A stretch of 64,000 bases of DNA from NCBI GenBank assembly GCA_045592985.1, contig JAZNVU010000041.1, positions 1 to 64,000 of the forward strand, in the 5' to 3' direction. This document shows positions 15,205 through 23,829 of the stretch, one piece after another. This DNA is from UMGS172 sp045592985. GTDB taxonomy: Bacteria; Bacillota; Clostridia; Oscillospirales; Acutalibacteraceae. Positions within the stretch are counted from its first letter, which is position 1. Every line of letters begins with the position of its first letter. The position numbers were made by a program, and so were the translations under genes. The notes beneath the pieces were generated by a model, which saw only the letters and a program-made list of their open reading frames with translations, made no database searches and was not told the origin of the DNA.

Positions 15205-16310
15205 GCCTTGATGATATCCGCAAAAAGATAAATGAGGTCGACGCAAAACTCGTTCCCCTTCTCAAAGAACGCATGGCATGCTCGCTTGAAGTAGCAAAAA
15301 TAAAAAAAGCGGAGAATCTTCCTGTTTATCATCCCGGAAGAGAAAAAGAAATTCTTGACCGAGTAGAAGCAGAAAGCGGTGAATATGGCGGATATGTGCG
15401 CAATATCTACGGGGCAATCATGACCACCAGCCGCGCATTGCAAAACAACACGCTTTTTTCTGGCGGTGAATTCACACGGGATATCCGCAAAATACCTGAA
15501 AGTGCAGATTATTCCGAAGTAATATGCCAAGGTACCTTAGGTTCATTCTCACATGCTGCCGCCCGCAAGATGTTTGGTGTTAAAACACCTATATTTAAAG
15601 AAACCTTTGAAGAAGTATTTGAAGCATTAAAAAGCGATGAGAACGCCGTAGGCGTTTTACCTGTTGAAAACTCGTCGGCGGGTTCGGTCAGCACTGTGTA
15701 TGACCTTTTGCTGAAGTACAGCTATATGATAGTTAAAGCAACCGCAATAGATGTTTCACAAAACCTTTTAACCGTGGGTGATGAAGCAGTTGTAAAAACC
15801 GTATACTCACACCCCCACGCTCTTAAGCAATGCAACCGTTATATAAAAGAACACGGCCTTGTTGCTGTAGAATATGAAAACACAGCACTTGCAGCAAAAT
15901 ATGTTGCTACACTCGGCGACCCGAGCGTAGCCGCCATAGGTTCTGCCGAAGCCGCCTCGGTTTACGGGCTTAATGTTGCCCAAACCGATATTCAGGACGA
16001 AAACGGAAACATGACTCGATTTGTCGCTGTTTCACGCAAACCATTTATTTCGAAAAATAGCAATACCGTCAGTCTCGCTTTGACAATGCCACATGAAAAA
16101 GGTTCTCTTTACTCTATGCTCGGCAGATTTGCAGAATGTGGATTGAACCTTACAAAAATCGAATCAAGACCTGCGGGGCATAAATTCGAATATAAATTCT
16201 ACATCGATTTTGCGGGCAATATCCGTGATGATCGCACCATGAATTTACTCTCTTCCCTAAAATCGGAACTGTCCTATTTCGTATTTCTCGGAAATTACGA
16301 GGAAAATTAA
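15201..16310 (+). CDS. pheA: Bifunctional chorismate mutase / prephenate dehydratase (P-protein)
   Basis: Converts chorismate to prephenate and then to phenylpyruvate, committing flux to phenylalanine. The 369-residue protein has an AroQ-type chorismate mutase domain (residues 1-90, with LDDIRKKINEVDAKLVPLLKER), a prephenate dehydratase domain (about 105-285, with GTLGSFSHAA, LPVENSSAGSV and the catalytic NMTRFVAVS motif), and a C-terminal ACT domain (about 290-368, with the phenylalanine-binding ESRP motif in LTKIESRPAG). Feedback inhibition by phenylalanine is expected from ESRP. The ATG at 15201 has GCGGAGG 10 nt upstream and overlaps the aroC stop. Confidence 0.96.
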   Translation: MSLDDIRKKINEVDAKLVPLLKERMACSLEVAKIKKAENLPVYHPGREKEILDRVEAESGEYGGYVRNIYGAIMTTSRALQNNTLFSGGEFTRDIRKIPESADYSEVICQGTLGSFSHAAARKMFGVKTPIFKETFEEVFEALKSDENAVGVLPVENSSAGSVSTVYDLLLKYSYMIVKATAIDVSQNLLTVGDEAVVKTVYSHPHALKQCNRYIKEHGLVAVEYENTALAAKYVATLGDPSVAAIGSAEAASVYGLNVAQTDIQDENGNMTRFVAVSRKPFISKNSNTVSLALTMPHEKGSLYSMLGRFAECGLNLTKIESRPAGHKFEYKFYIDFAGNIRDDRTMNLLSSLKSELSYFVFLGNYEEN

Positions 16311-16382
16311 AAATATTAATAAACGCATCACATTTTGTGCCTATTTTATTATATAATACTCAAAAAACTCGGGAGTCTCAGT

Positions 16383-17612
16383 ATGAATTTTGATGACAGA
16401 TTTGAAGATATAAACAGTTCTTCCAAAGACGATAATCCTTTACGGTTTTCTGCGCCCAAGACAAACGAAGAGAATGAAGCGTATGATTTTTCGATGTTTT
16501 TGCCGGGAGGAGATTCTTCGCACAAAGATGATGTGATCACTGAAGGTGAACCGATTGTGAGTCCAACAAAAAGTAATGTAGTTTCTCTAAACCGTTATGC
16601 CAAGGATTCTGCAAGGCAAAAAGCAAAAGTAAAGTTGATGGCATTTAATATAGTCGTCAGCACTCTACTCATTCTCAGCATGCTGTCAACCTTTGCCATG
16701 GGTGTAGTTGCGTATTATACTGGCGGTGGACTGTACCAAAAAATAACCACCGACAAAGAAGAACTGGGAATTACTCAGGAAGCTATTGATAATTTGCCCA
16801 AAGGGGTTATTAATATTGCTCTTTTTGGAGTGGATTCGCGCAGCAAGGTAACCGAGAACCGCACAAAACCTTTGTCGGGACGATCGGATACCATCATAAT
16901 CCTTTCGGTCGACCGCGACAACAACACCGTTAAAATGGTTTCCATCATGCGTGACAGTTGGGTCGACGTTGACGGTAAAATGCGCAAGATAAACACCGCA
17001 TATGCACGCGGCGGTCCACAACTTGCTATTAAAGCACTCAATCAGAATTTCGGTCTTAATATCACCGATTATGTTGCTGTAAGTATACATCAGTTGTGGA
17101 AGGTCATCGACCTTGTGTGTGATGCCGAAGGCAGTAAAATAAAAATACACATAACCGAAAGGGAACGCGAGCACTTAAACCTGATTTCCGAACGTGAGGG
17201 ACTGGGTGTCGCTGAACTCAAAAAATCCGGTTATGTCGAACTCGACGGCGGTCAGGCAATGGTATACGCACGTATCCGTAAGATTGACGGAGATAACGTC
17301 AGAGTAATGCGCCAGCAAAAGATATTAAACTGTCTGTTCGAAAAGGCTAAAAATATTCCTTTATCAAAATATCCCGACCTGCTTAAAGAAGTTATTAAAA
17401 ACGTTGAAACTTCTTTGAGTTACGACGAAATCTTTAAATTTGCTCCTTTACTCGCAGGCGGCTCGCTGTCGCTGGACAGTGTATCACTCCCCAATGACGA
17501 GGTTAAGGGAACCGGCAAGATATTTGAAGATACCGGCGGAGCATGGGTTTGGAAATTTGACCTGTACGAAGCCAAAGCATTTATTTATAAATACCTTTAT
17601 GGTATAGAATAA
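16383..17612 (+). CDS. LytR-CpsA-Psr (LCP) family cell-wall glycopolymer ligase
   Basis: LCP enzymes attach teichoic acids or capsule from lipid carriers to peptidoglycan. The 409-residue product has a cytoplasmic N-terminus of about 85 residues, a transmembrane anchor at 86-112, and an extracellular LCP domain with NIALFGVDSR, GRSDTIIILSVDRDN, MRDSWVDV, KINTAYARGG and the late ARIRKIDGDNVRVMRQQ block; the paired Arg/Asp residues needed for pyrophosphate-lipid binding are present. The ATG at 16383 has GGGAG 7 nt upstream; a TATAAT at 16352-16357 may be its -10. The charged cytoplasmic extension is longer than usual. It is followed by the PqqD gene after 22 nt. Confidence 0.92.
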   Translation: MNFDDRFEDINSSSKDDNPLRFSAPKTNEENEAYDFSMFLPGGDSSHKDDVITEGEPIVSPTKSNVVSLNRYAKDSARQKAKVKLMAFNIVVSTLLILSMLSTFAMGVVAYYTGGGLYQKITTDKEELGITQEAIDNLPKGVINIALFGVDSRSKVTENRTKPLSGRSDTIIILSVDRDNNTVKMVSIMRDSWVDVDGKMRKINTAYARGGPQLAIKALNQNFGLNITDYVAVSIHQLWKVIDLVCDAEGSKIKIHITEREREHLNLISEREGLGVAELKKSGYVELDGGQAMVYARIRKIDGDNVRVMRQQKILNCLFEKAKNIPLSKYPDLLKEVIKNVETSLSYDEIFKFAPLLAGGSLSLDSVSLPNDEVKGTGKIFEDTGGAWVWKFDLYEAKAFIYKYLYGIE

Positions 17613-17634
17613 AAATATAAGCGAGGGTAAAAAA

Positions 17635-17898
17635 ATGAAATTAGTTGAAGGCTTTGTTCTTAAAAACATCGCAGATACATTTGTTGTAGTACCTTTAGGT
17701 ACCAACACGGTCTCCTTCCGTTCCATTATTTCCTTAAACGAAAGCGGTGCTTTCCTTTGGTCGCAATTAGAAACCGAAAAGACCGAAGATGAACTCTTAA
17801 GCGCCATGCTAAAAGAATACGATATCGACGAAGCCACAGCAAAAGAAGACATCGCCGCATTTATAGATAACCTTAAAAAGGCAGAACTTCTCGTATGA
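17635..17898 (+). CDS. PqqD-like RiPP recognition element (RRE) protein
   Basis: PqqD-type winged-helix proteins bind leader peptides of ribosomally made, modified peptides and present them to radical SAM or other enzymes. The 87-residue product shows the family shape: beta hairpins (FVLKNIADTFVVVPLG), then ISLNESGAFLWSQLE and a helical half with EDELLSAMLKEYDID and DNLKKAELL. It is preceded by GCGAGGG and overlaps the next gene by 4 nt. Neither a precursor peptide nor a modifying enzyme is adjacent; the partners here are a peptidase-like protein and an ABC exporter. The call rests on pattern, not on a search. Confidence 0.8.
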   Translation: MKLVEGFVLKNIADTFVVVPLGTNTVSFRSIISLNESGAFLWSQLETEKTEDELLSAMLKEYDIDEATAKEDIAAFIDNLKKAELLV

Positions 17899-18368
17899 GT
17901 AACATGCCAAAACGTGTCCCTATGAACGAACTTTCACCGCTTCTTTTGGGACTTATAAACGAAGGCACCGACGTCACCTTTACCGTTACGGGTCGCAGTA
18001 TGCAACCCACCTTTTATAATTTGCGTGACACGGTAGTGCTGACACGATGCGAGCCGGAAAAACTAAAACGGCTCGACATACCGTTTTACATTCGCGAAAA
18101 CGGTCAGTTTGTGTTGCACCGAATCGTGAAAGTACATAAAGATACCTATGATATGTGCGGTGACCATCAATATGAAATTGAACGAGGCGTTCCCAAATCA
18201 GCGGTACAATGCGTAGTTAAAGGGTTTACGCGCAAAGGCAAATATCACAGTTGCGACGAACCCTTATACCGTGTTTATTCGTTTTTGTGGACAATGTGCA
18301 TACCCTTGAGAAAACCGGTTTTTTGGGTCCACCGACTGATTAGAAACAATATCGGGGGCAAAAAATGA
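17895..18368 (+). CDS. S24/S26 signal-peptidase-like protein
   Basis: The 157-residue product contains TVTGRSMQPTF near residue 37, the Ser-Met motif of S26 signal peptidases and S24 LexA-like proteases with Ser as nucleophile, and FVLHRIVKV near 79, where the ER/archaeal-type enzymes carry His in place of the bacterial catalytic Lys. GDHQYEIERGVPKSAV resembles the later conserved GD-N region. A hydrophobic segment occurs near the C-terminus (VYSFLWTMCIPL), as in SipW-like enzymes. Overlaps with the PqqD gene and the ABC gene by 4 nt each put it in one translationally coupled unit. It may cleave the leader of an exported peptide. Confidence 0.78.
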   Translation: MSNMPKRVPMNELSPLLLGLINEGTDVTFTVTGRSMQPTFYNLRDTVVLTRCEPEKLKRLDIPFYIRENGQFVLHRIVKVHKDTYDMCGDHQYEIERGVPKSAVQCVVKGFTRKGKYHSCDEPLYRVYSFLWTMCIPLRKPVFWVHRLIRNNIGGKK

Positions 18369-20044
18369 AATCTAGAAAAACTATTTCATGGCTTTTTAAG
18401 GTGTCTCGTCCGCAACTGTTTCCAATAATTATTCTCAGCCTTACTACTATGCTGTCGTCGGTCACTTTTATTGTTCTGGCACTTATATCGCGTGAGGTTA
18501 TAAACGTAGCAACCGGCTCAACACCCTCGACCGATGTCAAAGGTGACATTACAAAGTGGGCTTTAATTCTATTGGCAGTTCTGTTGGGTCAACTCATACT
18601 TAATTTGTTTGACAGCCACCTGAAAACCGCCATCAGTGGAAAATTGGAGAAGAATTTACGCCACTGCATATTCCAAACGGTTACCGCCAAGCAGTACAAA
18701 GAGATAAGCGGGCTTCATTCGGGTGAGATAATTAACCGTTTTATGAGTGATGTTGACATTGTGGTTTCCGGGCTTGTTAATTTCATTCCCAACACACTTT
18801 CGATACTCACCAAGATAATTGGCGGCATTATAGTGATTGCCGCTATCAGCATAAAGTTTGCCGCCATTATTATAATTGTCGGTGTTGCGGTAATACTCGG
18901 TGCCATTCTCATCAGTTCTTTTTACAAAAAACTGCACAAACGCGTCCGACGTGAAACAGGCGAAGTCCAAAGCATGACTCAGGAATGTGTCGAAAATATC
19001 GTCGTCATCAAATCGTTTTCTAACCGACTGCCTTTACTGCACCGACTTGACGGTTTGATGAATAAACTTTATAAAAGCAAGATATACCGCAACCACGTTA
19101 CAAATATCGCCAATGGCGGTCTGTTCCTGGTTTTTACAGTTGGTTATTACGCAACCTTGTGTTGGGGTGCTCTAAGCATTGCGTCAGGCAACGGTATAAT
19201 GGACTACGGCACGCTTATGGCGTTCTTGCAAATAGTATCACAGATACGTGCACCTTTGTTCAACGCATCAAGTCTTATAACATCGTTCTACTCAGCCGTT
19301 GCTTCGGCAGAACGTATTATTGAACTTGAACAACTGCCCGACGAAATAACATCGGATATAAAAGACCCCGATATTTTGTACAACTCAGTTGAGTCTATAA
19401 AAATCAGTAATTTGTCTTTCGGTTACTCACCTGAAAAACAAATTATTTGTGACAGCAGTTTTGAAATAGAAAAAGGCATTACCGTGGCTGTAACTGGACC
19501 TTCGGGCACAGGCAAAAGCACCCTGTTCCGTCTGTTACTCGGCCTTTTTGAACCCAATAAAGGAACCATATGCTTTAAAACGACCAAGGAAGATGTCGAA
19601 ATCAACGCCTCAACAAGAAGTTTGTTTGCTTATGTACCTCAGGGCAATCTTGTGTTATCGGGAACCATTCTTGACAATATAAAATTCGGTAATCCCGATA
19701 TTGACGATTCCATGGTGCAAAAAGCACTCGAAGACGCCTGCCTTGATGAATTGATATCCACACTTCCCGACGGTGTCAACACCGTTATCGGCGAACGCGG
19801 TTTAGGACTATCAGAAGGTCAGATTCAGCGTATTTCGGTAGCACGCGCGCTTTGTTGCGGGGCTCCTATACTCCTGCTCGACGAATGTACCTCAGCACTT
19901 GATGCCGAAACCGAACTGAAACTACTCAGCAATATAACCTCTAACCGAAACAAAACGGTTTTGTTTATTTCCCATCGTGAGGCAGCTTTATCAATATGCG
20001 ACCGTCAGTTATCCCTTGAAAACAAAAAATACACCTTAATATAA
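18365..20044 (+). CDS. ABC exporter, fused permease and ATPase
   Basis: The 559-residue protein is a half-transporter: about six transmembrane helices in residues 1-310, then a nucleotide-binding domain with Walker A GPSGTGKST near 377, Q-loop region YVPQGN, signature LSEGQ near 478, Walker B ILLLDECTSALD and switch His in FISHRE. Order and domain layout match lipid, drug or peptide exporters; no N-terminal C39 peptidase domain is present. It is the last gene of the LCP-PqqD-S26-ABC unit and is followed by a strong terminator. Given the neighbours, a modified peptide is the likeliest cargo, but this is inference. Confidence 0.88.
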   Translation: MKSRKTISWLFKVSRPQLFPIIILSLTTMLSSVTFIVLALISREVINVATGSTPSTDVKGDITKWALILLAVLLGQLILNLFDSHLKTAISGKLEKNLRHCIFQTVTAKQYKEISGLHSGEIINRFMSDVDIVVSGLVNFIPNTLSILTKIIGGIIVIAAISIKFAAIIIIVGVAVILGAILISSFYKKLHKRVRRETGEVQSMTQECVENIVVIKSFSNRLPLLHRLDGLMNKLYKSKIYRNHVTNIANGGLFLVFTVGYYATLCWGALSIASGNGIMDYGTLMAFLQIVSQIRAPLFNASSLITSFYSAVASAERIIELEQLPDEITSDIKDPDILYNSVESIKISNLSFGYSPEKQIICDSSFEIEKGITVAVTGPSGTGKSTLFRLLLGLFEPNKGTICFKTTKEDVEINASTRSLFAYVPQGNLVLSGTILDNIKFGNPDIDDSMVQKALEDACLDELISTLPDGVNTVIGERGLGLSEGQIQRISVARALCCGAPILLLDECTSALDAETELKLLSNITSNRNKTVLFISHREAALSICDRQLSLENKKYTLI

Positions 20045-20046
20045 AG

Positions 20047-20086
20047 AAAGTTCAACAAGCATTTTAACGCTTGTTGAACTTTTTTA
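20047..20086. terminator. Bidirectional terminator between the exporter and a convergent gene
   Basis: A perfect 14-bp stem (20047-20060 with 20069-20082) with T-runs on the plus side and A-runs preceding it. Confidence 0.88.
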
Positions 20087-20344
20087 GTTTAAATCAATTC
20101 CATAATTATTTTTAAAGAATGAACTCACTACCTCTTTAACAAAACATAGCGCAAACTGGCCTTTGTTCATATCTTCAACAAGATTTTTCACACGGTCATA
20201 ATCATATGAAAGTGCAGTTAAAAGCAATACCTCAACACCATCGGTACCCTCTACACCGTACACAGCATACTCGTTGCCATTCACACAATGTTTCGTCTCG
20301 ACTACGCTATACCTGACATTTGCAGTCCTACATAATACACCCAT
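20084..20344 (-). CDS. Conserved hypothetical protein, possibly DUF6514-type
   Basis: The 86-residue product (MGVLCRTANVRYSVVETKH...) has an N-terminal beta-rich half with an NGNEYAVYGVEG segment and a helical C-terminal half (DYDRVKNLVEDMNKG). Its general pattern, a VYGI/V-x-x strand then a helix annotated with NLV, recalls the short clostridial DUF6514 family, but I am not certain. The ATG at 20344 is chosen because GGAG lies 6 nt upstream; a TTG four codons earlier overlaps that site. It is convergent with the exporter gene and alone in its unit. Confidence 0.65.
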   Translation of the reverse strand: MGVLCRTANVRYSVVETKHCVNGNEYAVYGVEGTDGVEVLLLTALSYDYDRVKNLVEDMNKGQFALCFVKEVVSSFFKNNYGIDLN

Positions 20345-20414
20345 AATTTTCTCCAAATGTTAATATCTTTCACATCACAAGTGTATTATATCATTTTTTC
20401 GACGAAAGTCAACA

Positions 20415-21194
20415 TTATTTGTGGGATTTAGTCACAAATTTGTGCGCATTTATCAGTTGAATAACTTCATTATACGCATAACGATAAACTTCAATAAGGC
20501 AAGCACCGTCATAACCGTCATTTTCAAGACGTGTAAACAGCGCGCCAAAATCAAAGCCGCCTTTGCCGGGCAACATGCAGTCGGACTTGGGCGAATGGTC
20601 ACTTATGTGCACATTGACAATATTGTTGCCCATTGCCTCATACATTTCATACGGAGAAAAACCGGCGCGTACCGCCTGCTTAACGTCAAACGTAAATTTC
20701 AGTCCATTATCGGTTATGTTGCTTAATTTTCGCACATTTTCAGGCGTTGCACAACGGAAGCGGTTAACATTCTCATGGGTCACCGTCACGCCAAACTCAC
20801 TTGCCATACGGTTCATTTCCATAAGACGGGAACAATAAACCTCGTCAGACACATGACCTGTCAGTGAATCTCCGTGCAACACAACATACTTGGCACCAAG
20901 TATTGCAGCCACTTCGTAATATTTTTTATAAAAATCACGCGATTCTTTATATCTTCTTTCGTAGTCAGAAAACAGAAAATAAGGCTCTCCTACCGAGCCA
21001 CAAGGGTGCACCGAAGCTATCTCTACGCCATAATCTTTAGACAACCGTCTTAAATTATTGACAAACGGAGCGTCAAGTTCAGACAGACTGTTAAAAAATA
21101 TTTCTGTAACGGGAATAGAGTTTTCGCACAAAACTTCGAGTGCTTTTTCGGTCTCTAAAGGATAGAGACTTGCCGTCGATATTCCTATTTTCAC
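20415..21194 (-). CDS. Sugar phosphate isomerase/epimerase-like TIM-barrel protein
   Basis: The 259-residue product belongs to the xylose isomerase-like / AP endonuclease 2 superfamily of metal-dependent TIM barrels. Supporting blocks are MKIGISTASLYP at the start, IASVHPCGSVGEPY, AKYVVLHGDS, TVTHENVNRF (metal-binding Glu), FTFDVKQAVRAG, VNVHISDHSP and ACLIEVYRY. The substrate cannot be named. It overlaps the rqcH stop by 4 nt and is the last gene of the rqcH-trmK run. Confidence 0.85.
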   Translation of the reverse strand: MKIGISTASLYPLETEKALEVLCENSIPVTEIFFNSLSELDAPFVNNLRRLSKDYGVEIASVHPCGSVGEPYFLFSDYERRYKESRDFYKKYYEVAAILGAKYVVLHGDSLTGHVSDEVYCSRLMEMNRMASEFGVTVTHENVNRFRCATPENVRKLSNITDNGLKFTFDVKQAVRAGFSPYEMYEAMGNNIVNVHISDHSPKSDCMLPGKGGFDFGALFTRLENDGYDGACLIEVYRYAYNEVIQLINAHKFVTKSHK

Positions 21195-22924
21195 AAGTTT
21201 TTCCTTTCAGGTGTAACGTACACCGTGCGATTTGTTTTATAAATTACCATTCCGGGTTTGGCACCTGCAGGCTTTTTAACATATTTTACAGCAGTATAAT
21301 CCACCGGTACAGACGATGAGTCTGCTGCTTTTGAGTGTTCGGCCGCTTTCGTGGCAGCAAACATAACCGTACTTTCGGGCAATTCTTTACCTTCACTTAC
21401 AACTATAACGTGTGAACCGGGTATGTTTTTTGTATGAAACCAGATATCGTTTTTATCGGCTAACTTTAACGTCAGTTCGTCGTTTTGACGGTTGTTTCTG
21501 CCTATCAGCACTCGAAAACCGTCGGGAGAAACCATCTCAATAGGTTTTGAAGCCTGCATAACCGATTTTTTACGGTCATTTTGGTTTTGTCTTAAATACC
21601 CTGCGACCGCCAACTCACTGCGTATTTCCTTGAGTTCGGCAACAGTTGATGCACGTGAAAGTTCGTCAATAACGCTCTCAATATAATTATATTCATCATG
21701 GCTTTGCTTTATAAGTTCGTCAAGCACTGCGGCTGCATTACAACTCTTTTTATATTCCTTAAAATATTTTTGTGCGTTCTGCATGACCGAAAGCGAAGAG
21801 TCAAGCGGAATTTTCACCGTTTTAAATTCGGGGTCATAATAATTCATAACCTCGACAAAAGGCAACCCCTTTGCATCCCCACCATGATACGATTTCAAAA
21901 GCTCACCGTATATTCTGTACTTTTCACCCTCGGCACAACGTTTCTTCTCATTCTCACGCACACGCATCTTCTTTTCGGCACGCGCACGCAAATTTCCAAG
22001 CAACCGCACAAGGTCGCTTGCGAAACTCAGTATTCTCTCTTTTCGGTCGCGTTCGGCATATACCTTGTCAAGCAACTCGGAAAAACTATCAAACTTCACA
22101 ATTCCTGCCGACTGACCGTATTGGTTGATTTCTCTGTAAGAAAATTCAAACGGCATACCGTTTTTATCGGTGAGTGCTATAGGGGTCGGATACGCAATAT
22201 CCGATTTAAAACGCTCTAAAGCATTTATAAGGCTTGTCTTTTCATCTGATTTCAGTTGATTGGCAATTCGGTCGGTGTCTATCTTGGCCATAACGGCAAT
22301 CTCGCGGGCGATAAGCGGAGACACGCCGTCTACTGCCGACAAAACAGCGTTGCTCAAAGGTGAAGCCTGCGAGCATATTTCATCTGCCAAACATACACCG
22401 TCAGCCTCGCGGATATCGGTTTTAGACTGTCTTTCCGGATATCGATAATAAGCACCCGGCTGAATAAGTCGCGTGCTCGACTCGATATCAGAACGTCTGA
22501 GGCAGTCAACAATTTTTCCGTCATCAGCGACCAAAATAAGATTAGTTTGCTTGCCAATAAGTTCGGTCACAAGACGATAAGTAACACTGTCGCCCATTTC
22601 GTTTAAACAATTAAAAACGAGTGTAACAACACGTTCAAATCCGGTGTCTTCAACATGAGAAAACCTGGCTCCGCCCAAGTGTTTTCGCATAAGCATGCAA
22701 AACATGGGAGGCTCTGCGGGATTCTCGTATACAGCTTCGGTAAAATGAAGTCTTGGTGATGACGGACGGATACTTATTATCAACCGCTTTGAAACACCTG
22801 CAGCGCGAAACAATATCACCAGTTCCTCGGAAGAGGGCTGGTGAATTTTGTCAATACGCGTCGATTGTAAAGTATCGGCTATTTCTTTTTTCAATTGATA
22901 TAAAAAAATACCGTCAATTCCCAT
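21191..22924 (-). CDS. rqcH: Rqc2 homolog RqcH, NFACT family
   Basis: Binds stalled 50S-peptidyl-tRNA complexes and directs C-terminal alanine tailing in ribosome-associated quality control; older annotations call it fibronectin-binding protein. The 577-residue protein has an NFACT-N domain (MGIDGIFLYQLKKEI; LMRKHLGGARF), a central helix-hairpin/coiled-coil part with KKMRVRENEKKRCAEGEKYRIYG, and a C-terminal NFACT-R domain (DGFRVLIGRNNRQND, DIWFHTKNIPGSHVIV, DYTAVKYVKKPAGAKPGMV). Full length. It lies 6 nt after trmK. Confidence 0.93.
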   Translation of the reverse strand: MGIDGIFLYQLKKEIADTLQSTRIDKIHQPSSEELVILFRAAGVSKRLIISIRPSSPRLHFTEAVYENPAEPPMFCMLMRKHLGGARFSHVEDTGFERVVTLVFNCLNEMGDSVTYRLVTELIGKQTNLILVADDGKIVDCLRRSDIESSTRLIQPGAYYRYPERQSKTDIREADGVCLADEICSQASPLSNAVLSAVDGVSPLIAREIAVMAKIDTDRIANQLKSDEKTSLINALERFKSDIAYPTPIALTDKNGMPFEFSYREINQYGQSAGIVKFDSFSELLDKVYAERDRKERILSFASDLVRLLGNLRARAEKKMRVRENEKKRCAEGEKYRIYGELLKSYHGGDAKGLPFVEVMNYYDPEFKTVKIPLDSSLSVMQNAQKYFKEYKKSCNAAAVLDELIKQSHDEYNYIESVIDELSRASTVAELKEIRSELAVAGYLRQNQNDRKKSVMQASKPIEMVSPDGFRVLIGRNNRQNDELTLKLADKNDIWFHTKNIPGSHVIVVSEGKELPESTVMFAATKAAEHSKAADSSSVPVDYTAVKYVKKPAGAKPGMVIYKTNRTVYVTPERKNL

Positions 22925-22929
22925 TCGTT

Positions 22930-23595
22930 TTAACCTAACCTATCTATGTCAGCAATAACGCCTTGCAACATATTATATCTTTCGCTGTCGATGTTTTTGA
23001 TATTTTCGGCAAGTTCTAAAATAAGCCTTCTCTTTCTTATTATGTATGCCTTTTCGTCTTCACCGATGTTTTCGGTAAGTTTGCCGAGATAATAAAAAAG
23101 AGGTTCGCACAAAGTGACTTCACCCGTGAAAACCGTTTTGATTACAGTATAAACCCTACCCTGCGACCTCACGGCTCTTTCTTCAATTATGATGAAACCA
23201 TGTTCACAAAGATAACGCCTCAAATCCTCGACAGATGTCATAGGCTGAAGCAAAAGTTGATATTTACCATTTCTTATCCAAGGCGTTTTATCCATAAGTT
23301 TTACTATCAAATCTCCGCCCATTCCGGCTAAAACAAAGGTGTCGGCCTCATGCGGTTCGACCGCAGAAAATCCGTCACCTTTTCTTAAAACAATACCGTG
23401 TGTTCCGGTACGATTGATATTTTTACGAGCGTTTTCCAACGGACCGTCAGCAACGTCACACGCAAAAACGCTGGTTGCAATACCGTTTTGGATAAGATAC
23501 ACAGGCAGATAAGCGTGATCGGTGCCTATATCGGCAACACGATCACCCTTACGTACCATTTCGGCAATTTTTTGCAAACGGCTGTTTAAAGCCAT
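22930..23595 (-). CDS. trmK: tRNA (adenine-22-N1)-methyltransferase
   Basis: Methylates A22 in the D-loop region of tRNAs. The 221-residue product has the SAM-binding motif VADIGTDHAYLP near residue 20, ACDVADGPLENARKN, DTFVLAGMGGDLIVKLM and the family LLLQPMTSVEDLRRYL segment. It is commonly found downstream of sigA in Firmicutes; here the tyrosine-kinase genes and a DUF1858 gene lie between. Its ATG overlaps the DUF1858 stop by one base. Confidence 0.93.
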   Translation of the reverse strand: MALNSRLQKIAEMVRKGDRVADIGTDHAYLPVYLIQNGIATSVFACDVADGPLENARKNINRTGTHGIVLRKGDGFSAVEPHEADTFVLAGMGGDLIVKLMDKTPWIRNGKYQLLLQPMTSVEDLRRYLCEHGFIIIEERAVRSQGRVYTVIKTVFTGEVTLCEPLFYYLGKLTENIGEDEKAYIIRKRRLILELAENIKNIDSERYNMLQGVIADIDRLG

Positions 23596-23795
23596 TATTT
23601 ATTCTCCAAAAATGCGTTGATTTTTGCCACAAGAGCATCGCAATCGGTACCATGTACTCGGCAAGCAGCCTCTACCGATTCGCCTCTTGAAGCAGGGCAA
23701 CCGAGACAATGCATTCCCATTTCAAGGAAAAACTGTGCAGTCTCAATGTTCATATCCAAAATATCACCAATGCACATATCTTTTGTAATTTTCAT
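23595..23795 (-). CDS. DUF1858-type redox disulfide protein
   Basis: The 66-residue product has the pattern of the DUF1858 / hybrid-cluster-associated disulfide family: MKITKDMCIGDILDMNIETA, then FLEMGMHCLGCPASRGESVEAAC with a CxxC pair (C-L-G-C) plus further cysteines. Such proteins often accompany redox or Fe-S enzymes and also occur alone in this neighbourhood in Clostridia. It is preceded by AAGGAG and followed directly by trmK. Confidence 0.85.
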   Translation of the reverse strand: MKITKDMCIGDILDMNIETAQFFLEMGMHCLGCPASRGESVEAACRVHGTDCDALVAKINAFLENK

Positions 23796-23829
23796 AATAA
23801 TTCTCCTTAATTTTATGTCTTAATCTTTA

